NCBI RefSeq assembly: GCF_900197595.1 | Contig: NZ_FZLO01000001.1 | Coordinates: 682,001 to 746,000, forward strand | Direction of reading: 5' to 3' | DNA: 64,000 bases | Source: Scatolibacter rhodanostii | Lineage (GTDB): Bacteria > Bacillota > Clostridia > Oscillospirales > Acutalibacteraceae | Notes under the pieces: model-generated | Told to the model about the DNA's origin: nothing | Database searches by the model: none | What the model saw: only the letters and a program-made list of their open reading frames with translations | Position numbers and translations under genes: made by a program | Part shown: in pieces, positions 8,117-17,024 of the stretch | How positions within the stretch are numbered: the stretch's first letter is position 1 | How the letters are laid out: each line of letters begins with the position of its first letter

Positions 8117-8754
8117 GCCTGTTCCCCTTTTTCCGTTATTTTCACTTTCCCTGCTGATACAGATAGTCTACCTTCGCAGAATAAAGACACTGCTTTGGGA
8201 AGAATTTCCCACTCTGCTTCTTGCATCACACGTTTTTGCAAAGTTTCTGCTGTGTCATTTTCTTGTACGGTTACAGCTTTTTGTAAGATAATAGGTCCCC
8301 CATCGCAAATTTCATTCACAAAATGAGCTGTTGCACCTGTCAGCTTTACACCGCGTGCTAATGCTTCCTCATGGACTTTCAGTCCATAAAAGCCCTTGCC
8401 ACAGAAAGCAGGTATTAATGAAGGATGAATATTGATAATACGGTTCTCAAACTGTTTCACAAAGGTATCTGAAATCACCGTCATAAACCCAGCCAACACA
8501 ACTAAATCGATTTCATTTTCTTGCAATAAATCGGCTAAGCCTTCGCTATACGCTTCTGCACTATCAAAGTTTTTGCGAAGTAGAACGCGAGTAGGAATAT
8601 TTGCCTTTTCCGCGCGCGTTAGGGCATACGCATCAGCGCGGCTTGCTACCACTAAGTTGATGTTACCATTTTTAATTTGTGCACTTTCTCGTGCATCAAT
8701 CAGCGCTTGTAAATTGGTTCCGCCTCCAGAGACTAAAACTGCTATTTTTAGCAA
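8104..8754 (-). CDS. purN: Phosphoribosylglycinamide formyltransferase (GART)
   Basis: The 216-residue enzyme transfers the formyl group of 10-formyl-THF to GAR to make FGAR. Visible motifs are LVSGGGTNLQALID at the N-terminus, the catalytic segment RIINIHPSLIPAF with the conserved Asn and His, and TGATAHFVNEICDGGPII containing the catalytic Asp. Its start lies inside the 3' end of purM (7-base overlap) and its stop overlaps the purO start, so purM-purN-purO are probably translationally coupled. The family is usually 190-215 residues, so length is normal. Confidence 0.96.
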   Translation of the reverse strand: MLKIAVLVSGGGTNLQALIDARESAQIKNGNINLVVASRADAYALTRAEKANIPTRVLLRKNFDSAEAYSEGLADLLQENEIDLVVLAGFMTVISDTFVKQFENRIINIHPSLIPAFCGKGFYGLKVHEEALARGVKLTGATAHFVNEICDGGPIILQKAVTVQENDTAETLQKRVMQEAEWEILPKAVSLFCEGRLSVSAGKVKITEKGEQACNH

Positions 8755-9779
8755 AGTTCAATCCCCTCGCCTTCGACTAATTCTCCTAGAACAAACGCCG
8801 TTTCACCTGCCGCATTGATGGCATCCATTGCTTTTTGTGCATCGTTTTTGTCGACAGCCATACACATACCCACACCCATGTTAAAGGTGTTAAACATATC
8901 GTGTTCCGATATTCCACCCTTAACTTGCATAATATTGAAGATTGGCAAAGTAGGAACAGCTGTTTTCTCAACTTTAGCACATAAACCTTGTTTTAACATA
9001 CGAGGAATATTTTCATAGAAGCCGCCGCCGGTGATGTGAGAAATTGCCTTTACATTGGCAGATTCTATCGCAGCCAGTGCTGATTTGACGTAGATTTTGG
9101 TGGGTGTTAAGAGTGCCTCACCCAAAGTCATGCCAAGCTCATCAATATGGAGATTGATATTCTTTTCAGAAAGCTCAAATACTTTACGCACCAAAGAAAA
9201 ACCATTGGAATGTACGCCAGAAGATTGAATGCCGATGAGCACATCGCCCGCTTGCATTTTTTCAGGTTCCAACATTTTCTCTTTGTCTACCATGCCCACG
9301 CTGAAACCGGCTAGATCATATTCATCTTCCGGATAAAAGCCAGGCATTTCTGCTGTTTCACCACCAACAAGAGCACAGCCAGACTGCACACACCCTTCAG
9401 CAATACCGGATACAATTTTTTCAATTCTCTCAGGAAAGTTTTTGCCGCAAGCAATGTAGTCTAAGAAAAACAAAGGACTTGCACCACTGCAAACAACGTC
9501 ATTTACACACATCGCCACACAATCAATTCCCACTGTATCATGCTTGTCCATTAGGAAAGCAACTTTCAGCTTCGTGCCCACTCCGTCTGTACCTGAAACC
9601 AAAATAGGTTCATTCATACCGGTAAGATTCGGACGGAATAAACCGCCGAATCCACCGATACCAGACATCACACCATCAATTTTTGTTCTAGCAATATGCT
9701 TTTTGATGAGTTCTACTGATTGATATCCCGCTGTAACATCTACCCCTGCTGCCTTATAACTGTCGCTGAAACTATTCAT
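8748..9779 (-). CDS. purM: Phosphoribosylformylglycinamidine cyclo-ligase (AIR synthetase)
   Basis: This 343-residue enzyme makes aminoimidazole ribotide from FGAM using ATP. Typical motifs are YKAAGVDVTAGYQSVELIK, LVSGTDGVGTKLKVA, GGETAEMPGFY and SHITGGGFYENIPRML. ATG at 9779 follows a GGAGGGCAGGAA site. It lies downstream of an M29 peptidase gene and overlaps purN, within the leftward purine operon. The FGAM synthetase and amidophosphoribosyltransferase genes (purL/purQ/purS, purF) needed to feed it are not in this window. Confidence 0.96.
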   Translation of the reverse strand: MNSFSDSYKAAGVDVTAGYQSVELIKKHIARTKIDGVMSGIGGFGGLFRPNLTGMNEPILVSGTDGVGTKLKVAFLMDKHDTVGIDCVAMCVNDVVCSGASPLFFLDYIACGKNFPERIEKIVSGIAEGCVQSGCALVGGETAEMPGFYPEDEYDLAGFSVGMVDKEKMLEPEKMQAGDVLIGIQSSGVHSNGFSLVRKVFELSEKNINLHIDELGMTLGEALLTPTKIYVKSALAAIESANVKAISHITGGGFYENIPRMLKQGLCAKVEKTAVPTLPIFNIMQVKGGISEHDMFNTFNMGVGMCMAVDKNDAQKAMDAINAAGETAFVLGELVEGEGIELC

Positions 9780-9800
9780 TTCCTGCCCTCCAAAAATATC

Positions 9801-11033
9801 TTAAATTGCCCAATTTCCATTTTTAAATATTGAAACTGCTTCACCGTCTTTGGTGTAACCGGTGATATTCAGTTTATCTGATCCTATCATGAAATCAACA
9901 TGAATAATTGAATCATTGATTCCTTTTGCCTTAATTTCTTCTTTGGTCATGTTTTCGTATCCTTGCATGACGTTATCAAATCCCATGCCCAGTGCCACAT
10001 GGCACGCTGCATTCTCATCAAACAACGTGTTATAAAAAAGAATACCGCTGTTTGATATAGGTGAATCATCGGGCACCAACGCAAGCTCGCCAATCATTGC
10101 AGAGCCCTCGTCCATGGCAATCATTCTCTCTAAAAGCTCTTGATTTTTTTCAGCCTTGCATGAAACAGCACGTCCATTTTCAAAGGTAATCGAAAAATTC
10201 TCAATTAAATTTCCTTGATAAGACAGCGGTACTGTTGCCACTAGCGTTCCTTCACACTTGCCTTTCATGGGCGAAGTAAAGACTTCCTCTGTCGGCATAT
10301 TGGGATTGAAGAAAATGCCGTTTTTAAGCTCTTCGCCGCCGCCCATCCAGTTGGCTTCTGGAATCAACCAGCATTTAAAATCAGTGCCGTTTTCACACTC
10401 ATAGTGCAAATAGTCAAATTGATACGAATTCAGCTTTTCATATTTAGTTTTAAGCTTTGCATTGTGCTCATTCCATTCAGCAATAGGATTATTAACCTCG
10501 CTTACACGCACACTTTGCAAAATGGCTTCCCACAACTTTTCAACACCAGTGCTAACCCGATCATTGGGAAATACTTTCTTCGCCCACTTTTCAGAAGCAA
10601 CAGCTACAATTGTCCATTGATGAACATTTTCCATTTGATCTCGATAAAGCTTTGTAATCTTAGATACAGAGGCGTTGGCTTTTTGCATTTTTTCTATATC
10701 CAGACCCTTTAAGCCGTCGGGATCAGCAGATTCCAAAATAATTCGTGCTGGAAGTTGATCGACAAAATATTGTAGACGAGCTTCTTCCCAATCTTGCACC
10801 TTCGAAAGTGTATCTAAGCTTTCATTTTTGTATTTCAACTTTGTGGAGGGTTGATCCAGCCACATCATCATCACCCAGCCAGCACCTGCTTTATAGGCCT
10901 CTTCTTCGACAACACGAGCAAATTCATATTGCTCCACCTGGGCATAAATTAAGCACCCCTGCCCCTTTTGCAGATTCACACCCGAACGAACAATAAGCTG
11001 TGCATATTTTTTTAATACCATCTTTTTAATCAT
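9801..11033 (-). CDS. Aminopeptidase of the M29 (AmpS/PepS, thermophilic) family
   Basis: The roughly 410-residue metallo-aminopeptidase begins MIKKMVLKKYAQLIVRSGVNLQKGQ, the typical M29 opening. Metal-ligand regions are recognisable in FENGRAVSCKAEKNQELLE, LGELALVP-like sequence (IGELALVPDDSPIS), NAACHVALGMGF and IHVDFMIGSD. It releases N-terminal amino acids from peptides in the cytoplasm. The start at 11033 is chosen because GGGTGG lies 5 bases upstream. It is embedded between purE and purM with no visible terminator, so it is co-transcribed with purine genes although it has no role in that pathway. The leader AAGGGTGGTCA matches the one before the AICAR formyltransferase gene. Confidence 0.9.
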   Translation of the reverse strand: MIKKMVLKKYAQLIVRSGVNLQKGQGCLIYAQVEQYEFARVVEEEAYKAGAGWVMMMWLDQPSTKLKYKNESLDTLSKVQDWEEARLQYFVDQLPARIILESADPDGLKGLDIEKMQKANASVSKITKLYRDQMENVHQWTIVAVASEKWAKKVFPNDRVSTGVEKLWEAILQSVRVSEVNNPIAEWNEHNAKLKTKYEKLNSYQFDYLHYECENGTDFKCWLIPEANWMGGGEELKNGIFFNPNMPTEEVFTSPMKGKCEGTLVATVPLSYQGNLIENFSITFENGRAVSCKAEKNQELLERMIAMDEGSAMIGELALVPDDSPISNSGILFYNTLFDENAACHVALGMGFDNVMQGYENMTKEEIKAKGINDSIIHVDFMIGSDKLNITGYTKDGEAVSIFKNGNWAI

Positions 11034-11098
11034 GATGACCACCCTTTTCCGTCGATAGGAAGGTTTAATCCTCAATTAATACTATTTTAAACGCTTCC

Positions 11099-11599
11099 TT
11101 ATAATTCGGCAATTTTTGCTTGCAATGCTTTATCTTTTTCGATAACAGCATTTTGCATTTCTTCTTTCATTCTGTCCAATTTTTCTGCTAATTCTCCATC
11201 AGAAAGTGCCAGCATTTGAGCGGCCAATAAGGCTGCGTTTTCCGCCCCGCCAATTGCCACTGTTGCAACAGGAATTCCAGCCGGCATCTGCACCGTTGCC
11301 AAAAGAGCATCCAAACCATCTAAGGTGGAAGACTGGATGGGAATGCCAATTACAGGAAGAGTTGTGTGAGCGGCTAAAACACCGGCAAGATGTGCGGCTT
11401 TACCAGCGGCGGCAATAATCACACCAAATCCATTTTTCTTGGCGTTCTTAGAAAACTCGGCCGATAAATCAGGTGTACGGTGTGCTGACATGACATGTAC
11501 CTCTACCGGAATATCCAAACCTTTTAAACGCTTAACAGCACCTGAAACCACCGGGAAATCACTGTCACTTCCCATAATAACTGCTACTTTCTTACTCAT
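11099..11599 (-). CDS. purE: N5-carboxyaminoimidazole ribonucleotide mutase
   Basis: This 166-residue class I PurE converts N5-CAIR to CAIR. The start [17 protein letters not shown] at 11599 follows GGAGGAAGATG; upstream in-frame sequence reaching 11731 overlaps a terminator and the MIF gene and is rejected. The conserved motif MSAHRTPD carries the active-site His, and [16 protein letters not shown] and VIGIPI are typical. It is the first purine gene of the leftward operon, just after a hairpin with a T-rich tail. That hairpin may partly insulate it from the upstream MIF-like gene. PurK is not encoded here. Confidence 0.95.
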   Translation of the reverse strand: MSKKVAVIMGSDSDFPVVSGAVKRLKGLDIPVEVHVMSAHRTPDLSAEFSKNAKKNGFGVIIAAAGKAAHLAGVLAAHTTLPVIGIPIQSSTLDGLDALLATVQMPAGIPVATVAIGGAENAALLAAQMLALSDGELAEKLDRMKEEMQNAVIEKDKALQAKIAEL

Positions 11600-11629
11600 C
11601 TCATCTTCCTCCTGTTTCGCTACAAAATA

Positions 11630-11662
11630 TAAAAAATAAAAAACGTGTATGAAAATACACGT
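11630..11662 (-). terminator. Terminator or attenuator between the MIF-like gene and purE
   Basis: On the minus strand the stem ACGTGTAT / ATACACGT (loop TTTC) is followed by TTTTTTATTTTTTA. It ends about 30 bases before the purE start, leaving little room for a separate purE promoter, so partial read-through is plausible. Confidence 0.7.
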
Positions 11663-11669
11663 CACAATA

Positions 11670-12002
11670 TCATCCCCAACACCAATCGGGAACTTCCTCA
11701 AATTTAACATAAGTATTGGCTGCGGGCACATCCATTTCTTGTTGGAATAACTGAATTAACCCACCAGTCAATGCATCATAAGAATCTTTTGACGCCTTTC
11801 CAAGTAACATAACATTTACAAAGGCAATTGGTTCTTCATTTTTGCCATTATACCACAGACGACAGCAATCCTTAAATTGAATCATCAAACTGCTTTCTGT
11901 TTTGCCTGGAATCAGTGCAATCAGCTGACCGATTTCTTTTTTTAAAATAGTTTCTTTTTCTACTGACAAAGCAGAGCTAAGATTCACATCAATATATGGC
12001 AT
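11670..12002 (-). CDS. MIF/phenylpyruvate tautomerase-family protein
   Basis: The 110-residue protein begins MPYIDVNLS, leaving the catalytic Pro1 exposed after Met removal. It ends PDWCWG, close to the PxxWGWNG-type tail of the macrophage migration inhibitory factor family. The middle segment SSLMIQFKDCCRLWYNGKN matches the family pattern including a conserved Lys/Asn region. The family are trimeric tautomerases acting on phenylpyruvate-like keto acids; the bacterial role is mostly unknown. It has its own promoter about 90 bases upstream and precedes purE across a possible attenuator, so it may share transcription with the purine operon. Confidence 0.88.
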   Translation of the reverse strand: MPYIDVNLSSALSVEKETILKKEIGQLIALIPGKTESSLMIQFKDCCRLWYNGKNEEPIAFVNVMLLGKASKDSYDALTGGLIQLFQQEMDVPAANTYVKFEEVPDWCWG

Positions 12003-12089
12003 ACTGCAACCCTCTTTCTGGCTTTATATGCTGAATTTTATTTGTAAAACTTACAAAGTGCGAGGAGTTCTACAAACAAATCCTTAACA

Positions 12090-12118
12090 AGTATACACGG
12101 TATAGCTAAAAATATCAA
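12090..12118 (-). promoter_or_regulatory. Sigma-A-like promoter of the MIF-like gene and probably the purine operon
   Basis: On the minus strand: TTGATA (12118-12113), a 17-base spacer and TATACT (12095-12090). It lies about 88 bases before the MIF-like ATG and is the only convincing promoter seen upstream of purE. Confidence 0.7.
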
Positions 12119-12250
12119 GGGATTGCCGATGAGCTTATCGCAAAAAAATATTCCTCAAAGAGACAAAAAGTTGTCAGTTTAGTTCAGAAACCATTTTAAA
12201 TTAGCAAGTGAAATGCCTTTGCTCTCATTTTATTTTTCTTAAATTAATAA

Positions 12251-12288
12251 AAAAAGGAGCTAGGAAGATTTCTCCCTACTCCTTTTTT
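12251..12288 (-). terminator. Terminator of rimO
   Basis: On the minus strand: AAAAGGAGTAGGGAG, short loop, then TCCTAGCTCCTTTTTTT, directly after the rimO stop at 12292. Bases 12120-12250 hold nothing I can name. Confidence 0.85.
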
Positions 12289-12291
12289 ATT

Positions 12292-13635
12292 TCACTGGAT
12301 TAATTCGCCAAATAAATCAGCATCTATACATTCATTAATTTGAACTTTTGCAATACTTCCTAGTACTGGCTTTTTATTTTCTACCGTGAAAAATATTTTG
12401 CCGTCGATTTCGGGCGCGTCGCGGAAAGAACGGCCAAACCAACATTCAGCATATCGATCAAAACCTTCTACCAAAACATCAAGTTCAGTACCAATCAGTT
12501 TCTCGCCATCTTCCTGCAAAATATTCATTTGCTTTTCCATTAGAATTTCTGCTCGGCGCTCTTTTATTTCGGCATCAATTTGGTTGTCCATTTCAGCTGC
12601 AGGCGTTCCTTCTTCTTGAGAATACGGGAAGCAGCCCATGCGCTCAAAACGCATTTCTTTCACAAATTCAGAAAGCTCAGCAAAATCCCCCTCCGTTTCC
12701 CCGGGGAAACCTACCAAGAAGGTTGTTCTAAGCACAATACCTGGCACTCTTTCTCTGATTTTGCCGACCAACGCTGTTAAATAGGCTCTGTCACCTACTC
12801 TGCGCATAGACTTGAGTACCGCACCAGAAGCATGTTGCAACGGAATATCAATGTATTTAACAATCTTTTCTTCCGAAGCCATTACATCTAAAAGCTCGTC
12901 TGTGATTGCTTCGGGGTAGCAATAAAGTGTACGTATCCAACGAATACCATCGACTTTGCACAGTTTTTTCAGGAGCTTTGCAAGGCTATATTCTCCATAC
13001 AAATCTTGCCCATAACGTGTCGTATCTTGCCCAATCAAAATGATTTCTTTTGCTCCGTTTGCCGCAAGTTCTTTGGCTTCTTGTTCAATATCTTCCATTG
13101 TTCTGCTACGGAACGGGCCGCGAATCGCTGGAATAGCGCAGAATGCACACTGGTTATTACAACCCTCTGAAATCTTTATGTATGCGAAATAAGAGGGCGT
13201 TGACATCAAGGAAAAGTCACGTTCACCGCAAATGGGAAGTTCTGTTTTTTCTGGAAAAGCTTCTGCATAACCGTCTGACAGCATCTCACGAATTACACCG
13301 CCAATGCGAGCATTTGCACCGATACCCACAACAGCATCTACTTCAGGGATTTCTTCATGAATCTCTTTTTGATAGCGCTCTGCTAAGCAGCCTGTCACCA
13401 CAATTTTATGAATTTTACCCTCTTCTTTTAGTCTAGCTAATTCTAAAATTTCGTCAACTGCTTCTTTCTTGGCAGCGTCAATAAAACCACAAGTATTGAC
13501 AATCGCGACTTGAGCAAGCGCAGCATCTTCTTTAATGATAAAGCCATCTTTGCGCAAGGCAGTTAAAATTGCTTCACCGTCTACCTGATTTTTGGCACAA
13601 CCCAAATTGACCATACCGACCGTCGTTTTTTTCAT
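12292..13635 (-). CDS. rimO: Ribosomal protein S12 methylthiotransferase
   Basis: This 447-residue radical-SAM methylthiotransferase modifies the conserved Asp of ribosomal protein S12 (beta-methylthiolation). It has the UPF0004 domain (VNLGCAKNQVDGEAIL, with Cys ligands of the first cluster), the radical-SAM triad in SEGCNNQCAFCAIPAIRGPFR (CxxxCxxC) and a C-terminal TRAM domain. The AKN-QVDGE start is closer to RimO than to MiaB or MtaB. Length matches the family. It stands alone with its own terminator, and the next upstream gene (a hydrolase) is 30 bases away on the same strand, so the two may be co-transcribed. Confidence 0.93.
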   Translation of the reverse strand: MKKTTVGMVNLGCAKNQVDGEAILTALRKDGFIIKEDAALAQVAIVNTCGFIDAAKKEAVDEILELARLKEEGKIHKIVVTGCLAERYQKEIHEEIPEVDAVVGIGANARIGGVIREMLSDGYAEAFPEKTELPICGERDFSLMSTPSYFAYIKISEGCNNQCAFCAIPAIRGPFRSRTMEDIEQEAKELAANGAKEIILIGQDTTRYGQDLYGEYSLAKLLKKLCKVDGIRWIRTLYCYPEAITDELLDVMASEEKIVKYIDIPLQHASGAVLKSMRRVGDRAYLTALVGKIRERVPGIVLRTTFLVGFPGETEGDFAELSEFVKEMRFERMGCFPYSQEEGTPAAEMDNQIDAEIKERRAEILMEKQMNILQEDGEKLIGTELDVLVEGFDRYAECWFGRSFRDAPEIDGKIFFTVENKKPVLGSIAKVQINECIDADLFGELIQ

Positions 13636-13664
13636 CTTCCATTCCCTTTTCTATCTATAAAATT

Positions 13665-14591
13665 TCACTTGTTAACCGCATATTGATTCACAAAATCTAG
13701 AATGGCCTTCTGACAAAGTTCTGTATCTGATAAATAAGATGTAGCATGTGCTGCACCTCGAATAACCAAGAGTTCTTTTGGTGCTTTACAAGCCTTATAA
13801 TTTTGCATCGTCATAGTAATTGGGACAAAATCGTCTGCATCTCCATGAATAAACAAAATCGGCAGCCTATTCAACTTCATGGCATCTAAAGTAGAATACT
13901 CTTTCAAATCAAATTTTGCAAGTCTTTTGGCAAAGAAATTTACGCCGTACACGAAAGGAAAGCACGGCAAGTGCATATCTTTTTTGCCAACTCTTTTTAC
14001 GATTTCCCATGCTGATGTAAACCCGCAATCAGCAATAATTCCTCTTACATTAGACGGTAAATCTAACCCAGAAGCCATTAGCACAGTCGCAGCCCCCATC
14101 GAAATCCCCGACAAAAAGATATCTTGTTCATTACCAAATCTTTTTGCAACATACTCTGCCCACATCTTACAATCAAAACGCTCTTTTACACCAAAAGTGA
14201 TGTACTTTCCCTCACTTTCGTCATGGCTTCGCTGCATGACAACCAATAAATTGTAGCCTAAACCATTCAGAAACTCAACTTCCGGCACAAAATCCATATC
14301 CGAGCGAGAGCGATAACCATGCATAACGATAATTGTGCCTTTTGGGTTTTCAGCAGGAACAAACAAACTGATCAGCTTCAACCCATCGAAGGATGTGCAT
14401 TCTATTTTTTCTGTTGTGTGATCTCTAAGCCACTTTCGGCAGTCATAAATACGATCCGCATATTTTTTCCAAGTGCCTGCCGGTTCATCTGAAAGCGTAT
14501 ATACTCTCACACAAGCAAAATAGAAAAGGCAATAAGAAACCAAGACAAATAAGAGAAACAAAACTGACAACACGAGGATTGCGGGGATCAT
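13665..14591 (-). CDS. Membrane-anchored alpha/beta hydrolase
   Basis: The 308-residue protein has one N-terminal membrane helix (about 3-27), then an alpha/beta hydrolase domain. The nucleophile elbow is FLSGISMGAATVL (GxSxG). The acid is likely in IHGDADDFVP and the catalytic His in IRGAAHATSYL. IVMHGYRSRSDMDF supplies the HG oxyanion segment. It resembles the YqkD/BAAT-like esterase group; the substrate is unknown. The domain faces either side depending on anchor topology, most likely the cytoplasm or cell-wall side of the membrane. It precedes rimO on the same strand. Confidence 0.85.
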   Translation of the reverse strand: MIPAILVLSVLFLLFVLVSYCLFYFACVRVYTLSDEPAGTWKKYADRIYDCRKWLRDHTTEKIECTSFDGLKLISLFVPAENPKGTIIVMHGYRSRSDMDFVPEVEFLNGLGYNLLVVMQRSHDESEGKYITFGVKERFDCKMWAEYVAKRFGNEQDIFLSGISMGAATVLMASGLDLPSNVRGIIADCGFTSAWEIVKRVGKKDMHLPCFPFVYGVNFFAKRLAKFDLKEYSTLDAMKLNRLPILFIHGDADDFVPITMTMQNYKACKAPKELLVIRGAAHATSYLSDTELCQKAILDFVNQYAVNK

Positions 14592-14671
14592 TTTATCACC
14601 TCAAATTAAATTGAATATCTTATTGATACTATATGCATTTATAGCAGCCAAAATCGCTGTTTGTCATTTTT

Positions 14672-16078
14672 TTAAGATTGAATTCGCCATTTAATACCGC
14701 TGGGTGTATCTTCTAAAACAATTTTTCTCTGCGTCAACTCATCACGGATTGCGTCTGCTGTTGCCCAATCCTTATTTTTGCGAGCCTCATTACGTTTTTG
14801 AATCAGTGCTTCAATTTCTTTATCTAGTTCTGATTCATCGCTTTTATAAAGAATACCTAGCGTATCATTTAATTTCAAGAAAAGATTAAGTGCATTTTGG
14901 CACAGCTCTTTAGACGGCATCGTGCTCAAATTTAGTTTTGTGTTAATTTCTCTTGCCAACTCAAAAATGGCAGAAACCGCATCGGCTGTGTTCAAATCAT
15001 CATCCATCGCTGCAATAAATTTATCTTGATAAGAAAGAAGTTGTGCTTCAATTTCTTTTTCGCCATCTTTTAACCCTGACTCTGCTTTTTCAAGCAAGAA
15101 CAATAGATTATCGCGGCAATTGTAGAGTCTTTCAAGCGAAGCAACTGCTTGTTCAATGCTTTCTACACTATAATTCATGGGTGAACGATAATGAGAAGAA
15201 ATCATGAGGTAACGAATCGATTCATATCCATATTTATCTGCGACCTCACGCACAGTAAAGAAATTGCCGAGAGATTTGCTCATTTTTTTATTGTCAACGT
15301 TTACGTGACCGTTATGCACCCAATAGTTTGCAAGTTCAGCGTCATTGCAGCATTCACTCTGAGCAATTTCATTCTCATGGTGCGGAAAAATTAAATCTTG
15401 GCCGCCGCCGTGAATGTCAATTGTCTTGCCAAAATAATGACGAACCATTGCCGAACACTCAATATGCCAACCCGGTCTACCTTTTCCCCATGGTGAATCC
15501 CAATAAGGTTCTCCCGGTTTCGCTGATTTCCAGACAGCAAAATCAACAGGTTCTCTCTTTTCTTCGCCTGCCGTAATTCTGGCACCAGCCTTTAGATCTT
15601 CTAACGGTTGATGAGAAAGCTTACCATAATATTCATCGTGAGCCGTACTGAAATAGACATCGCCACTCTCTGTAGCATAAGCATAGCCTTTTTCAATTAG
15701 TACACTAATAATCTCAATGATTTCTTGAATATTTTCTGTCGCTTTAGGATGAATATCAGCATCTCTTATATTCAATCCATGTGCATCTATAAAGTATTCT
15801 TCAATGTATTTGCGAGAAATTGCCAAATAATCTGTTCCCTCTTCATTGGCACGATTGATGATTTTGTCGTCAATATCAGTAAAGTTCTGCGCATAAGTCA
15901 CTTTTATGCCCCTGAACTCAAAATAGCGGCGCAAAGTATCAAACACGCAAATTTGACGGGCGTTGCCCACATGCATCAAATTATAAACAGTCGGACCACA
16001 GGCATAGATAGTCGCTTCACCTGCTTTTAAAGGAACAAATTCTTCTTTTTGTCTGGTTAATGAATTGAAAATTTTCAT
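14672..16078 (-). CDS. cysS: Cysteinyl-tRNA synthetase
   Basis: The 468-residue class I synthetase charges tRNA-Cys with cysteine. The start MKIFNSLTRQKEEF at 16078 has GAAAGGA upstream; eleven further in-frame codons to 16111 are not needed. Motifs are CGPTVYNLMHVGNAR (zinc Cys and the HIGH-like motif HVGN), HIECSAM with the zinc ligands, and KMSKSLGN. The C-terminal NEARKNKDWATADAIRDEL helix is typical. The downstream minus-strand gene is a hydrolase. Serine acetyltransferase, the cysteine-synthesis enzyme, is the next gene upstream, giving a cysteine-related pair. No T-box motif was found in the gap before cysS. Confidence 0.96.
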   Translation of the reverse strand: MKIFNSLTRQKEEFVPLKAGEATIYACGPTVYNLMHVGNARQICVFDTLRRYFEFRGIKVTYAQNFTDIDDKIINRANEEGTDYLAISRKYIEEYFIDAHGLNIRDADIHPKATENIQEIIEIISVLIEKGYAYATESGDVYFSTAHDEYYGKLSHQPLEDLKAGARITAGEEKREPVDFAVWKSAKPGEPYWDSPWGKGRPGWHIECSAMVRHYFGKTIDIHGGGQDLIFPHHENEIAQSECCNDAELANYWVHNGHVNVDNKKMSKSLGNFFTVREVADKYGYESIRYLMISSHYRSPMNYSVESIEQAVASLERLYNCRDNLLFLLEKAESGLKDGEKEIEAQLLSYQDKFIAAMDDDLNTADAVSAIFELAREINTKLNLSTMPSKELCQNALNLFLKLNDTLGILYKSDESELDKEIEALIQKRNEARKNKDWATADAIRDELTQRKIVLEDTPSGIKWRIQS

Positions 16079-16199
16079 GGAATATGACGTCCTTTCTTCT
16101 GTTAATGTCAAAAGTATTGCACATACATTATCACTATTTTAAATCTAATTTCTCCTTTATTGACAAAAACAAAAGGAATTTATAGTTATAGATAAATAT

Positions 16200-16853
16200 C
16201 TATTTATTTCGATTTCGCTCTTCACATTCTTCATGCAGTTTTCTCAGTTTTTTAACTTCTTCGCCCAAGTCTTGCAATTCAACCGAGACTGGGTCAGTAA
16301 TGTGAATCTGGTCTAACAGACTGGTCTGTAATTTTTCACCATTCACTCTCACTACTTTAGCAGGAACACCTACCGCTGTGGCGTTTTCAGGTACTTCTTC
16401 CAATACAACCGCGCCCGCAGCCACTCTAGCATTATCTCCCACTTTAAAAGGACCCAGTACCTTAGCACCTGCACCAATCAACACATTGTTGCCCAGAGTA
16501 GGATGACGTTTGCCGCAGTCTTTTCCTGTTCCCCCTAAAGTCACGTTTTGATACAGCGTACAATTGTCACCAATTTCTGTTGTTTCACCAATGACTACGC
16601 CCATACCGTGGTCAATAAAAAGTCCTTTGCCAATTGTAGCACCTGGATGAATCTCAATACCTGTTTTTCTGCGAGATCTTTGTGAAATCAATCTAGCTAT
16701 AAAACGATGATTATGACGATAAAACCAATTAGCCAGCCGATAAGAACGCACCGCTTTAAAGCCTGAATATAAGAAGAAGACTTCTGCACGAGAACGAGCA
16801 GCCGGGTCTCTCTCCATAATGGCATCAATTTCTGTTTTTAAGTTTTTAAACAT
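16200..16853 (-). CDS. cysE: Serine O-acetyltransferase
   Basis: The roughly 217-residue enzyme acetylates serine with acetyl-CoA to O-acetylserine, the precursor of cysteine. The C-terminal half has left-handed beta-helix hexapeptide repeats (IHPGATIGKGLFIDHGMGVVIG, TLYQNVTLGGTGK). The catalytic His lies in FIDHGMG. Start at 16853 (MFKNLKTEID) is preceded by GGAG 9 bases upstream. The tail after 180 is a charged helix. In Clostridia this gene often sits next to cysS, as here. The 171-base gap to tsaD (16854-17024) holds a weak GCTGC/GCAGG hairpin but no recognised regulator. Confidence 0.95.
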   Translation of the reverse strand: MFKNLKTEIDAIMERDPAARSRAEVFFLYSGFKAVRSYRLANWFYRHNHRFIARLISQRSRRKTGIEIHPGATIGKGLFIDHGMGVVIGETTEIGDNCTLYQNVTLGGTGKDCGKRHPTLGNNVLIGAGAKVLGPFKVGDNARVAAGAVVLEEVPENATAVGVPAKVVRVNGEKLQTSLLDQIHITDPVSVELQDLGEEVKKLRKLHEECEERNRNK

Positions 16854-17024
16854 ACTAAAACACTCCATGATTACAGGATAGGAATACTGTACTAAAATCT
16901 AACACAATCTTATATTTCTTTTCAGCACAGTGAGGTGGCGTATCCTGCTACCATGCAGCGTCCTTGACAAAATTACATCACAAACTCATTTTTCAACGAA
17001 TTTATCGAAATAGGTTTTATTCTA

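Noticed and set aside
16079-17024. T-box leaders before cysS and cysE
   Set aside because: No AGGGTGGNACCGCG-like antiterminator motif in either gap.
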